Shown piece after piece: positions 39,301-47,828 of a DNA stretch of 47,828 bases. The notes under the pieces are model-generated. The model ran no database searches and had not been told where the DNA came from. It was given only the letters and a program-made list of their open reading frames with translations. The translations under genes were made by a program, and so were the position numbers. The stretch comes from Candidatus Colinaster scatohippi (GTDB lineage: Bacteria; Bacillota; Clostridia; Lachnospirales; Lachnospiraceae): contig JAGHUN010000037.1 in assembly GCA_018064805.1 (NCBI GenBank), forward strand, positions 1 through 47,828, read 5' to 3'. The first letter of the stretch is position 1. The number at the start of each line of letters is the position of its first letter.

Positions 39301-41552
39301 GATGTAACCTTAAGCTGCCTTTTAGCCTTATCTATATCTGCAGTCACCTTAGCATCTGAAGGATTGTTAATTGCTCCATAATTAGCACCTGCTGGAATCT
39401 CCGGCAGATTTATAACTGTATAACATGTAGCAAGCTTATCTATGCTACCGGCTGCTGATTTATTACCTGTATAGTCAATCTTCTTAACTTCCACAGATAC
39501 CTTAATTTTCATTACCGGATGGTATTTATTCCTATCAGTTGGAATGAAATTAGCATAGAAGGTTTTAGTGCCGGCATCACCGACTGACATTTTTTCATCT
39601 ACCCAGTCCCATCTACCTGGTGTATTGGTTGATGGATTAACAAGACTAATATCAGCAAGCGTCTGACCATATGTCGCTGTCACACCTGTCGGTGCTACAC
39701 ATACCGGTTCCTCACCAATAGTATATTTTTCTTCTGTCTCACCACAGCCCTTACGCTTACAGGTCCTTGTCATGCGACCATCAATATTCTTATCAGCTGT
39801 CCAATCCCCAAAATCATGCTCTGTATATTTTGCTATAGGTCTTACCGGTATAGTGACCTTACGCTTTGTTCCCTTTTTAAGGAAATCCATTTCAATATAT
39901 GGTCCTACACCTGTCTCGCCATTCTCATGACATGTCGGCTGCTTCGCAACATACTTATCTAATATACCAACTATACCTGAGGCTACAGTTATATCAACAC
40001 CCGCCGGATTCTCCTTTAAGCATCTGGCACATTTACACTTTACAGTTGCTTTATACCCAATTGTGAACACATTATTAGTCTTCTCATTAGAGATAATCTC
40101 ATCCCATGTAACCTTTACATCATTATTGGTATACTGACTAATCTCATGTTCAAAATAGTTACTTGCACTAATTGTAAGCTCTGACTCAGAATACTTATCC
40201 AGCATATCAGTTCTGAGTGAATACTTATATATAGCATCACCTATATAGATATTCTTATACTGAATTCCGTCTATATTATTAACATTGAACTTTTCTGTTT
40301 CACCACCAATCAGGAAAAACTTGTCCGGATATCCAACCATACCGGTATCACAATATGTAACATCAACAAAATATATCTTGTCATTGTCCATGTGTACGGC
40401 ATTCCATGTATGATTTTTGTTTTCAAATGTTCCGTCATCCTTGATAAGTCCATTTAGTATATATGAATGAATCTTATTACTTGTAAAGGTTGAATTATCA
40501 CATAGGTACTGAAAAGCTCCCGCATAACCTTCACTACCTGCATTAGTTTTATCATTACCATCAAATACATTAATAATCTGTGTAGCACCTGACTTAACCG
40601 TAGCATCATAGCTTGCATATTCACAGATCTTATCTCTATAGCCCTCAAGTTTTTCCAAGTCTGTCTTTCCTGCATATTCACTAATAATAGCCTTGGCGTT
40701 TGTTACAGACTGCTTAGGAACCTTAGCCTTTTCTGAATCAATAACCGTTGTGCCCTCCGCTCCTGTTAAGCTATATTCCTGTGCCACATATAAAGTAATA
40801 TCAATTGAATTAACAGGAAATGTTATTTCCTTACCATCATCAGAGACTAGTATACTGTCTCCTCCAATAAGGCTTCCCTTTTTATAATCTACCCAGTACA
40901 TTTCATATGGCATATCTTCTACCAGAGCAGTAAGAACCTTTAGTGCACTGATATCCCAGGTCTCCTTAATGTTTTCGCATACTGCTGTAGTATCTCCGCC
41001 TGTATAACCATATTCAGAAGAACTGAATTTATTATTAATTCCAAGTGTAGATACAGGAATATTGAACTTTGTTGGTGTTCTCTTACCATCAAGAATATCC
41101 GCTATATCTTTTTTGAGTTCGTTATATACCTTTTTCTCATTTGCAGTTAATCCATCATATTTAGATGCTGCCTGAAGCATAATTTCCGCATTCTCTCCCC
41201 CAAAAAGGCTGCTAACATACCCCTCATATAAGGCATCATTGTCATACTTTACCGGGAACTCTTCTGTCCAGGTAACGGCCTCTATAACAATGTCCTCTTC
41301 CACATCTGTCTCAACTGCGGACGACTCTGTCTCCTCAACATCATCTGTTGAAATCACTACCTCAGATGAGGCCTCTGTCTCTTCAGTAGAAAAAACAGAC
41401 TCATCAGTAGATACATTTTCACTACTCTCTGTCTGCTCCTCTACTGCCACATCAAAATCCGGCACAACATCTGCCGGAGCGGCAAATGCAGGCATCACCA
41501 TTGATGCAGACATTACAATACTTAAAATTACCGATAATACTTTCTTTCTCAT
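36399..41552 (-). CDS. Very large secreted surface-type protein: signal peptide, transglutaminase-like domain, InlB/Listeria-Bacteroides-type repeats, multiple MBG-like repeats
   Basis: 1717 aa; signal MRKKVLSVILSIVMSASMVMPAFAAP; 'GSEGYAGAFQYLCDN...NHTWNAVHMDNDKIYFVDVTYCD'; 'GWFTGKNGTGEEFTEYTKVNSTAITVYALW'; repeated '(Y/S)(V/I)xYxNN...xITxxGNYxGTxxxxFxI'. Confidence 0.9.
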   Translation of the reverse strand: MRKKVLSVILSIVMSASMVMPAFAAPADVVPDFDVAVEEQTESSENVSTDESVFSTEETEASSEVVISTDDVEETESSAVETDVEEDIVIEAVTWTEEFPVKYDNDALYEGYVSSLFGGENAEIMLQAASKYDGLTANEKKVYNELKKDIADILDGKRTPTKFNIPVSTLGINNKFSSSEYGYTGGDTTAVCENIKETWDISALKVLTALVEDMPYEMYWVDYKKGSLIGGDSILVSDDGKEITFPVNSIDITLYVAQEYSLTGAEGTTVIDSEKAKVPKQSVTNAKAIISEYAGKTDLEKLEGYRDKICEYASYDATVKSGATQIINVFDGNDKTNAGSEGYAGAFQYLCDNSTFTSNKIHSYILNGLIKDDGTFENKNHTWNAVHMDNDKIYFVDVTYCDTGMVGYPDKFFLIGGETEKFNVNNIDGIQYKNIYIGDAIYKYSLRTDMLDKYSESELTISASNYFEHEISQYTNNDVKVTWDEIISNEKTNNVFTIGYKATVKCKCARCLKENPAGVDITVASGIVGILDKYVAKQPTCHENGETGVGPYIEMDFLKKGTKRKVTIPVRPIAKYTEHDFGDWTADKNIDGRMTRTCKRKGCGETEEKYTIGEEPVCVAPTGVTATYGQTLADISLVNPSTNTPGRWDWVDEKMSVGDAGTKTFYANFIPTDRNKYHPVMKIKVSVEVKKIDYTGNKSAAGSIDKLATCYTVINLPEIPAGANYGAINNPSDAKVTADIDKAKRQLKVTSKGFDSDDVIEMTIDVNGATNYKDYKISVQVTPKAHVHAINKLKFHKEVAPTKTTYGIREYYECANNCECKLDKDGKVITDEELSIDMLDITLRVDANGGEFASGENVKVYKLKYDEAMPTIDVPTWVSGDFEGWTSDGVGKTVTLGSTVKIEDDMVLFAKWNLKNCKVTFMNGDTKYDEKGILYGVSFVEKGVDFAETPTKTGYTFLGWFTGKNGTGEEFTEYTKVNSTAITVYALWGKVGMDIALDNTKYVYTGAPIKPGISSITYDGVMLIAGTDYSVSYKNNTKAYDIEGKSATDLEKYAPTVVITAKGNYSGTYKKYFSIEPKKLSDGDIAIANVDMIIANGKDYKPTPAVTWGKTKLVNNRDYEIKYYKITGEGEVEQTPNEYGNYVLRIIAKSGSNYTGSSIGTNFKIEQSGKTLISKLRITYPKSKEYAGGSGITLSDAELKVYDGSTLLAKGTDYSVGDYGNNTDVGTASVTISAGANGKFVGTKTITFQITGKPLNKAKIVGTFAASKDYDGGKEVKQSITFSATDGTPLTGCPIADYVAGDRSIDYTIEYLNNTEIGKATVIYRGVNGYTGEIKKTYNIKGENVSTVNVVDGTFFTSFTYDGKARTQYESMLKLIDKNKKELNWTTAEKYESMPEVARRTYNCIVSYNNNDKAGTANMIITGVNNYSGTKKKTFKINQYDIKSGDKITIDIGNSYEYAKSGVCPEPVVKFGGNTLVKGQDYTVAYVNNKNLSDGTGAKAPIVKITGKGNFKGVKESSPFAITPKILNNRDFKIVIADKTATGKPGNWKSTVSVVDADGKKLALNSDYSKIEFRYGKGVDTVLDGSVAGNPKIYPNEGDIVGDKHIVPAGVTINVTVYGNGKNGYYTNILTGSYRIAKTDINSIKYTINPMAYSGKEIVITNNDIIWSVPVDGFTIDKTSYKNNIKKGKATVTVIGKGDDYCGTKTITFNITSRGIK

Positions 41553-41625
41553 TTTTCCCTGACTTTCTATAACTATTTACTTTCCCATTTAGGCCCAATG
41601 CCCACTTTTTATTATATAACAAAAA

Positions 41626-41653
41626 ATCCGTTCTGCACACTCACAGAACGGAT
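41626..41653 (-). terminator. Rho-independent terminator after the FliD-like gene
   Basis: Minus strand ATCCGTTCTG-tgagtgtg-CAGAACGGAT + TTTTTG. Confidence 0.85.
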
Positions 41654-41680
41654 TATATTCACCATTTTTACAATTATTCA

Positions 41681-42433
41681 CTATACAATATCATTAATCA
41701 TACTACCTGTAGAATATGATGACTGGTATGTACCCGAATTAGTATATCCGGAAGCACTATTTGCCGCTGTAGTAGCGCTTGTTCCAATCATTGAAGCCTG
41801 CGCTGATATCTGATATGCAAGTGACTGATTACCATTAAAAAGATTCTTAACTGCATTCATATCTGAATTCTTGAACTTTTCTTCATTAACAGTAAGCGTA
41901 TCATCATCATTAATCTCGATGCCCACATTACGAAGTGCACCGTAGTTCACTGTCATCATATTGGCAAGCGAATCAGCTCTATTTGCTACTGAATCCTCTG
42001 ATGACTTCTTAGCTTTATTGATGAAGCTGTTATAGCTGTCCGCAAATGACTTAACTGCCTTATAGATAGAATCAGTATCATAGCCCTTCTTAGTGGTCTT
42101 AGTACCGTCTTCTCCGGCCACCTCAATATCCTTCTGGTTAAATACTGAGTCTTTTCCCTTACTTGTAAGCTTATCTGCAGCCTTCTTAACTTCATCTGCT
42201 GTAGTAGCAACCTTTTTAAGCGATGAGGCCTTGTCTGTAGCCGCCTGCTTTTTCTCTTCTATATCTTCTGCAGAATTCTTGGAATAATATGCTTTAATAA
42301 GCTTGCCATACGAACCATTCTTAATACTTGCATAATCTGACAGATTAATGCCATTCATATTATTAGCAGAACCATTCCCAAGGCTTCCAAACAAACTGCT
42401 ATAATCAGTCTTTGCTTTAATTGATATGCTCAT
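41681..42433 (-). CDS. Orphan protein with FliD C-terminal-like features
   Basis: 250 aa; 'YGALRNVGIEINDDDTLTVNEEKFKNSDMNAVKNLFNGNQSLAYQISAQASM', Ser/Thr/Ala-rich C-terminus, no obvious FliD N-terminus. Confidence 0.6.
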   Translation of the reverse strand: MSISIKAKTDYSSLFGSLGNGSANNMNGINLSDYASIKNGSYGKLIKAYYSKNSAEDIEEKKQAATDKASSLKKVATTADEVKKAADKLTSKGKDSVFNQKDIEVAGEDGTKTTKKGYDTDSIYKAVKSFADSYNSFINKAKKSSEDSVANRADSLANMMTVNYGALRNVGIEINDDDTLTVNEEKFKNSDMNAVKNLFNGNQSLAYQISAQASMIGTSATTAANSASGYTNSGTYQSSYSTGSMINDIV

Positions 42434-42538
42434 AATATATGTCCTCCGTGACTTATAAACACACTCATATACACCTTTATATTATCATTATCGGTGCATT
42501 TTGCCAATATATTAACCATAGTCTTTTCAACTATAATC

Positions 42539-43621
42539 TTAATCTTTCGAAAAACTCTCCTTAATAAGCTCTCCCACAAGTTCCTTAATCTGTTCCTTAA
42601 GTTCAGGCTGCATATTCTTCATTGATGCCAATAGTTGCGATATACTTTTTCTTTCATCGCCCCATAGTTCCTCAGTTGAAGATATATCTCCGGCTTCCAG
42701 AATTGCAAAAATCAGCCGGCCGATAAGTTCAATCTGATCGTTATCCATGTTACCGATAACGGACTGCAGCATTTCATTTAATCTTTTCGAGTGACCATGT
42801 ACATCATCCTCATACACAAATTTTCCTCTTTTTACTGCCCAGTTATATGGATTATGCTGCTTAGAACCAACATTGGCTGCACTATATACCACCTTATAAT
42901 CATGCTCTGTCTCCATCAGTATTCCCACCACCGAAGACTGTGGAATATATTTATGTATCTTGTCCTTTATTTTCTCATATTCATAATTGTCGAGGATATC
43001 CTTCCTAAAATGAGGTCCGTCATAATTATAAATCCCCGCAACACGCTTCTGAACATCTTCATTATTATCAAGAACCGAAAAAACAGCCAGATTTCCCCCC
43101 TTAGAATGACCGACAACCATAAAATCGCCTTCAATCCTAAGTGCAACCTGTCTTAGATACATAGAAGCAATTCTCTGCCCTGCAATCGGCGCATCCTTGG
43201 CCATATCATAGTCTTCCTTCCAGCCAAGTATGGTATCATCCGTTCCACGATAAATCACAACCGGAAGCGATCCCTCAGGGAATACTGTAAATGCACAGAA
43301 CTGCGTCTGCATAGTCTCACTGAATATATCACTGATGTAATTGCACTTCATATGCGCAAATCTTCTGCTTGCAAGTAATTCTGCCCAAAGCTTTTTATTG
43401 TCAATCTCATACATTTTAAAGTAAAAAACTTCAGATGCATCCATTTTTTCCTTCATTTGTTCAAGTGACACTGCCTCAGTATTCTTTGACAATCCCGGGA
43501 TAACATTCCCCCATCCAAAATATGAAAATTGCGCAAGTATCAACGCATCAACTTCATTAAATGAGCGCTCTGAAAATGTATATCCACCAAATTCTTTTAA
43601 GTATCCTATAATATTATCCAT
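42539..43621 (-). CDS. Mbeg1-like (DUF2974-type) alpha/beta-hydrolase / lipase-like protein
   Basis: 360 aa; 'VIYRGTDDTILGWKEDYDMA', nucleophile elbow 'VVGHSKGGNLAVF'. Confidence 0.85.
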   Translation of the reverse strand: MDNIIGYLKEFGGYTFSERSFNEVDALILAQFSYFGWGNVIPGLSKNTEAVSLEQMKEKMDASEVFYFKMYEIDNKKLWAELLASRRFAHMKCNYISDIFSETMQTQFCAFTVFPEGSLPVVIYRGTDDTILGWKEDYDMAKDAPIAGQRIASMYLRQVALRIEGDFMVVGHSKGGNLAVFSVLDNNEDVQKRVAGIYNYDGPHFRKDILDNYEYEKIKDKIHKYIPQSSVVGILMETEHDYKVVYSAANVGSKQHNPYNWAVKRGKFVYEDDVHGHSKRLNEMLQSVIGNMDNDQIELIGRLIFAILEAGDISSTEELWGDERKSISQLLASMKNMQPELKEQIKELVGELIKESFSKD

Positions 43622-43670
43622 ATTAATCCCGTCTCCACATAAGTCTGATAATACTAATAATACTGCTTAA

Positions 43671-44861
43671 CTATCTTTTAAGACCTGCAATACCAAAATC
43701 CATATTATCTCTTGGCATTATCCATCTGCAACCATCCTGTTCCTCAGTCTCAAAGCCTTCACCGATTTCCCAGATAGCCCTCTTTCCAATCGAATTTTTC
43801 TTATCATTCAAGAATGTAAAGCTACCCATCTGAGCATTACCATACCAATCGGTGGTTGAATCCGCATTTTCTTTGTCCTGAGTAATTATATACATTTTGC
43901 CATTATAATAACCATCCTTAAATCTTCCAATGGCATTCCTTATTATATATTCATCTTCAGTCTCAGGGTAATCATAAATAAAGGTCTCCTGGCCCTCACC
44001 AAATGGGTAATCTTCCTTCCATTCACCGGAATACTGATGCTCCTTTACACCACTTACTCCATTAACAATACCTGTCTTATCAATAAAAAGTCGCACCCAC
44101 ATACCTTTTCCATCACGGAGTCCGTTCTTCCAATCCCCATAATAATAGGTATCTCTTGCATATATGGCCAAGCCTCTGCCTTCAGGCAAGCCTTCTGAAT
44201 TCACTGAACCGCAATAGTAAAAATCATCCGTTTTCTTAAGTTCCGTAGTAAGCGCTCTGACTCTTGGCAGATTGAGCAAATCCCAAACTGCTTCCAAATG
44301 ATACTCCTCCCAATAAGAGCATATTTCCTTCATCTGAGAATCATCTGATTTGTTCTTAAGCATCTTACCCGGAATATACTGCTGTGGATATTCTCCAACC
44401 GGTAATTCCTTTCTTGCATCCTCTGCCATATCTATAGCCGGATCGGTCTCTGAACTATCGGTCTCAGGTATGATGCTTTCCTCTTCTTCATCGGAAATAA
44501 TCTCCTGTACAAGACTCTCCTGTATTTCTACTGTCTCAGTCTCTAATTCCACAGGTGCTACCTTAATTTCCTTTTTATAAAAAAGAAAAGCAGCCAGTAT
44601 AAGAAGCAGTATTAATAGACCAAGACCAATAATAGTCTCGACAAAATACAACTTATCTGAATCCTTATCCTGCCTTAATATTTCTTTTTCAACCTTTTTC
44701 TTTTTACGGTCATACTCATCTTCTGCCTGTTTTTTAATTCTGGCACTGTCATTTTCCGTAAGTTCTTCAATATATTCGTTTTCTATACTGTCTGCGACAG
44801 ATTTATCCTCATCGGCCGTTAATTCTTCAATATATTCGTTATCGTTTATTTTTTCGCTCAT
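43671..44861 (-). CDS. Membrane-anchored protein with MORN-like motifs
   Basis: 396 aa; TM TIIGLGLLILLLILAAFLF; 'YYYGDWKNGLRDGKGMWVR', 'YSGEWKEDYPFGEGQE'. Confidence 0.75.
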   Translation of the reverse strand: MSEKINDNEYIEELTADEDKSVADSIENEYIEELTENDSARIKKQAEDEYDRKKKKVEKEILRQDKDSDKLYFVETIIGLGLLILLLILAAFLFYKKEIKVAPVELETETVEIQESLVQEIISDEEEESIIPETDSSETDPAIDMAEDARKELPVGEYPQQYIPGKMLKNKSDDSQMKEICSYWEEYHLEAVWDLLNLPRVRALTTELKKTDDFYYCGSVNSEGLPEGRGLAIYARDTYYYGDWKNGLRDGKGMWVRLFIDKTGIVNGVSGVKEHQYSGEWKEDYPFGEGQETFIYDYPETEDEYIIRNAIGRFKDGYYNGKMYIITQDKENADSTTDWYGNAQMGSFTFLNDKKNSIGKRAIWEIGEGFETEEQDGCRWIMPRDNMDFGIAGLKR

Positions 44862-45015
44862 AATAAATATACTTTCCTATTACCAAATGTTAATTTTACT
44901 ATGTTAAATTATATCCTAATCATATCCATCTACAAGGTAATAATCTTTATTATTTTATTAATTTTCTATTAATAAAGCCCTCTGATTATACAAATCAAAG
45001 GCCAATTTAACCATT

Positions 45016-45900
45016 TTATTTTCTTGGATGATTCTTCGCATACACATCCCTAAGACGGTTGTGATTCATAGATGCATAAATCTGAGTCGTAGATATATCC
45101 GAATGCCCAAGCATCTCCTGTACACTCTTCAAATCCGCACCGTTCCCCACAAGATGGGCTGCAAAAGAATGTCTTAAGGTATGAGGTGTAATATCGGCCT
45201 CAATCCCTGCCTTTTTAGTGTAGAACTTAATCAGTTTCCAAAAACCCTGTCGACTCATCTCTACACCTGAACAGTTTACAAACAGGCTATCACTTTTTTC
45301 ACCCTGAATAAGTGAATCCCTGCCGCCTTCAAGATATCTCACTATTGCCTCATGCGCTGTATGACCAAATGGAACAATTCGCTCCTTTTTACTATCACTA
45401 CAGGTAATATAATCAAGATTAAGATTAACATCTGATGTCTTAAGCGAAATGAGCTCAGACACCCTAATACCTGTGGCATAAAGAAGTTCAAGCATAGCCT
45501 TATCTCTAATTTCCTTCGGCGAATCACCTGAAGGTTGCTCCAAAAGTCTGTTGACCTCAGCTGTAGTCATTATATCCGGAGCCTTTTTCTCAATCTTAGG
45601 CGCCTTTAAAGCTATCGAAACATCCTTAGTGATTGTTCCTTCATTAGCCATATAATGGAACCAGGCCTTAATAGAAGCAATACTTCTTGAAATCGTTGCC
45701 GGCTTGAAATTTTCATCAGTCATCAAACGAATGTATCCATTGAGACCACGTTCTGTTATTTCCGTAACATCCTTAATCCCCTGTTCCTCGAAATAAGCAC
45801 GTACTTTTTTCAAATCTCTCTGATACGACATCTCTGTGTTAGCCGATGTTTTCTTGACATTATGTAAATAAGAAATGAACGAATCTATTTCTCTCTGCAT
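45016..45900 (-). CDS. XerC/XerD-type tyrosine recombinase
   Basis: 294 aa; ATGIRVSEL, HTLRHSFAAHLVGNGADLKSVQEMLGHSDISTTQIYA. Confidence 0.93.
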   Translation of the reverse strand: MQREIDSFISYLHNVKKTSANTEMSYQRDLKKVRAYFEEQGIKDVTEITERGLNGYIRLMTDENFKPATISRSIASIKAWFHYMANEGTITKDVSIALKAPKIEKKAPDIMTTAEVNRLLEQPSGDSPKEIRDKAMLELLYATGIRVSELISLKTSDVNLNLDYITCSDSKKERIVPFGHTAHEAIVRYLEGGRDSLIQGEKSDSLFVNCSGVEMSRQGFWKLIKFYTKKAGIEADITPHTLRHSFAAHLVGNGADLKSVQEMLGHSDISTTQIYASMNHNRLRDVYAKNHPRK

Positions 45901-46094
45901 CTAAACTAATCCCCTATCTGGACCACTCTTAAAGAGTCGTCAGCACCCATTATACCCATATAAAACCATAAAATCAATGCCTATTTTTCTCAAAAAATGC
46001 TGATTTTTCAAGCTTTTTCGGCTTTTCCACAACATGTCGGCGCAAGTCTAGTTATGTCTACTAGATGTTGTGATTAACATTTCAAAACAAAAAT

Positions 46095-46117
46095 CTCCGA
46101 TGTCAATGACATCGGAG
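46095..46117 (-). terminator. Rho-independent terminator after the aminotransferase gene
   Basis: CTCCGATGT-cattg-ACATCGGAG then ATTTTTG on minus. Confidence 0.8.
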
Positions 46118-46165
46118 AAAAAATAACTATTTAACTTATTTGCCAGTTATTGTAAACCACAAATA

Positions 46166-47449
46166 CTATGCCTCAAGAAGATGATTAACAGCAACTAACT
46201 TAACACAAAGAACAAAAATCTCTGCTGCAGTCTGCATATCTTCAGGCGTTGGGAATGAAGGCGCAATACGAATATTCTTATCTTCCGGATCCTTACCATA
46301 TGGGTATGTAGCACCGGCTCCTGTAAGTACAACTCCAAGCTCCTTACATTTAGCGACTATCTCCTTAGCACATCCCGGAAGTGAATCAAAGGAAATAAAA
46401 TATCCGCCATTAGGCTTAACCCATGAACCTATCTCAAGTCCGCCAAGTTCCTTCTCAAGTGTATCTACTACAGCCTCAAACTTAGGTCTGAGAATATCTC
46501 CATGCTTCTTCATATGCTCATTAAGTCCATTAATATCCTTAAAGAAACGAACATGACGAAGCTGATTAATCTTATCATGACCAATTGTCTGTGTTCCCAT
46601 CTTCTTAAGCATCCAATCAATATTGGCAAGTGATGAAGCAACAGCAGCTACGCCCGAACCCGGGAAGCTGATTTTCGATGTAGAAGCAAAAATATAAACC
46701 ATATCCGGATTACCGGCTTTTTCGCACTCCTCAAGAATGTTAAGAATCTTATCCTGCTTATCATCATAAAGATGGTGAATACAATATGCATTATCCCAGA
46801 AAATTCTAAAATCCTTTGCCGCCGGCTTCAAGGCAGCAAATCTCTTTACTGTCTCATCAGAATAGCTTATACCTGTTGGATTAGAATATTTTGGTACACA
46901 CCAGATACCCTTTACAGCAGGGTCATTATTAACATACTGTTCAACCATATCCATATCCGGACCATCCTCAGATAAAGGAATGTTAATCATCTCAAAACCA
47001 AATTCCTCTGTTATTCTGAAGTGTCTGTCATATCCCGGAACAGGACACAAAAACTTAAGCTTCTCCTGCTTGCACATAGGCTCCTGTCCTGCAACACCAA
47101 ATGCATATGATCTGGCAATTGTATCGTACATTATATTAAGGGATGAATTACCACAAACGATAACATTATCCTTTTCAACTTCCATCATATCAGCCATAAG
47201 ACGTCTACACTCACCGATACCGTCAAGATCACCATAATTACGCGTATCTGTACCAAGTATTGTATGCATATCAGACTCACTGCTGATAACATCAAGCATT
47301 GGCATAGCAAGCTCAAGCTGTGATAATCCCGGCTTTCCACGAGCCATGTTAAGGCTAAGCCCTTTACCCTTGGCATCTACATAAGCTGCCTCAAGTTCTT
47401 TCTTCAGTGCCTGTAACTCTTCCTTACTCATAGACTTGTATGATTTCAT
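46166..47449 (-). CDS. Class I PLP aminotransferase (aspartate aminotransferase-like, MocR-type aminotransferase family)
   Basis: MKSYKSMSKEELQALKKELEAAYVDAKGKGLSLNMARGKPGLSQLELAM; FASTSKISFPGSGVA; start chosen after GGAGG, ORF track starts at 47467. Confidence 0.88.
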   Translation of the reverse strand: MKSYKSMSKEELQALKKELEAAYVDAKGKGLSLNMARGKPGLSQLELAMPMLDVISSESDMHTILGTDTRNYGDLDGIGECRRLMADMMEVEKDNVIVCGNSSLNIMYDTIARSYAFGVAGQEPMCKQEKLKFLCPVPGYDRHFRITEEFGFEMINIPLSEDGPDMDMVEQYVNNDPAVKGIWCVPKYSNPTGISYSDETVKRFAALKPAAKDFRIFWDNAYCIHHLYDDKQDKILNILEECEKAGNPDMVYIFASTSKISFPGSGVAAVASSLANIDWMLKKMGTQTIGHDKINQLRHVRFFKDINGLNEHMKKHGDILRPKFEAVVDTLEKELGGLEIGSWVKPNGGYFISFDSLPGCAKEIVAKCKELGVVLTGAGATYPYGKDPEDKNIRIAPSFPTPEDMQTAAEIFVLCVKLVAVNHLLEA

Positions 47450-47553
47450 AATATTCCTCCAACTCATAGACTTGTATAATTGTATACAATCACTCGATTA
47501 GCACTAATATTCTACCCTAATATATATCTTTATGCAAGTAATTGAGCAAAAAA

Positions 47554-47582
47554 AGAAGGCTGTACTATTCATACAACCTTCT
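47554..47582 (-). terminator. Rho-independent terminator after rny
   Basis: Minus strand AGAAGGTTGTA-tgaatag-TACAGCCTTCT then TTTTTTTG. Confidence 0.8.
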
Positions 47583-47591
47583 AAATAAAAC

Positions 47592-47828
47592 TTATTTTGC
47601 GTAATCAGTAACTCGTGACTCACGAATTACATTGACCTTAATCTGTCCCGGATATTCCATTTCTTCTTCAATCTTCTTAGAAATATCACGAGCAAGCAAT
47701 ACCATATCGGCATCATTAATCTGGTCTGGAACTACCATTACACGAACCTCTCTACCGGCCTGAATGGCAAATGACTTATCTACACCCTTGAAACTGTTGG
47801 AAATTTCTTCTAACTGACGGAGACGAGT
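47592..47828 (-). CDS. rny: Ribonuclease Y, C-terminal part (truncated by window edge)
   Basis: Reverse-strand reading gives ...[77 protein letters not shown], typical of the RNase Y C-terminus. Confidence 0.92.
   Translation of the reverse strand, partial: TRLRQLEEISNSFKGVDKSFAIQAGREVRVMVVPDQINDADMVLLARDISKKIEEEMEYPGQIKVNVIRESRVTDYAK

Noticed and set aside
46029-46071. Possible dif site near the Xer-type recombinase
   Set aside because: Arm sequence and spacing do not resemble the known ~28-bp Firmicutes dif consensus.

Overview
The window looks like a low-to-moderate GC Firmicutes chromosome segment, probably from a motile Lachnospiraceae (inferred from gene content and style, not searched). 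Most genes lie on the minus strand. Main blocks, left to right: (1) a non-coding repeat zone at 1-525 with a ~65-bp hairpin/G-run array and a 12-bp tandem array; (2) ddh-lysA (meso-DAP/lysine); (3) a methyl-accepting chemotaxis protein, ung, and a three-gene MBOAT / DHHW-AlgX-like / large membrane protein cassette; (4) hisH-hisF; (5) a 669-aa membrane protein with serial FliM-like 'EIDALL' motifs, a short sirtuin-like protein and CheV; (6) an RsmF-like methyltransferase, tRNA-Leu(AAG) with clear promoter and terminator, and a two-family repeat cluster; (7) a T-box(Trp)-controlled trp operon with order trpC-trpFB-trpA-trpD-[DRE-TIM aldolase]-trpE-trpG, followed by pncB; (8) an RluA-type pseudouridine synthase and an ABC-F ATPase; (9) an Sfp-type PPTase, a helical-N-terminus/Pro-rich/papain-like-C-terminus protein and a small overlapping ORF that could be a secreted effector and partner; (10) tRNA-Leu(CAG); (11) a plus-strand membrane/DUF6765-like/DUF308-like operon; (12) a 1717-aa secreted repeat protein with a transglutaminase-like domain that appears to have Ser in place of the catalytic Cys; (13) an orphan FliD-C-terminus-like protein, an Mbeg1-like lipase, a MORN-like protein, a tyrosine recombinase, an aminotransferase and the 3' end of rny. 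No rRNA, CRISPR array, prophage or transposase was seen. All family assignments come from reading motifs by eye, with no database search.
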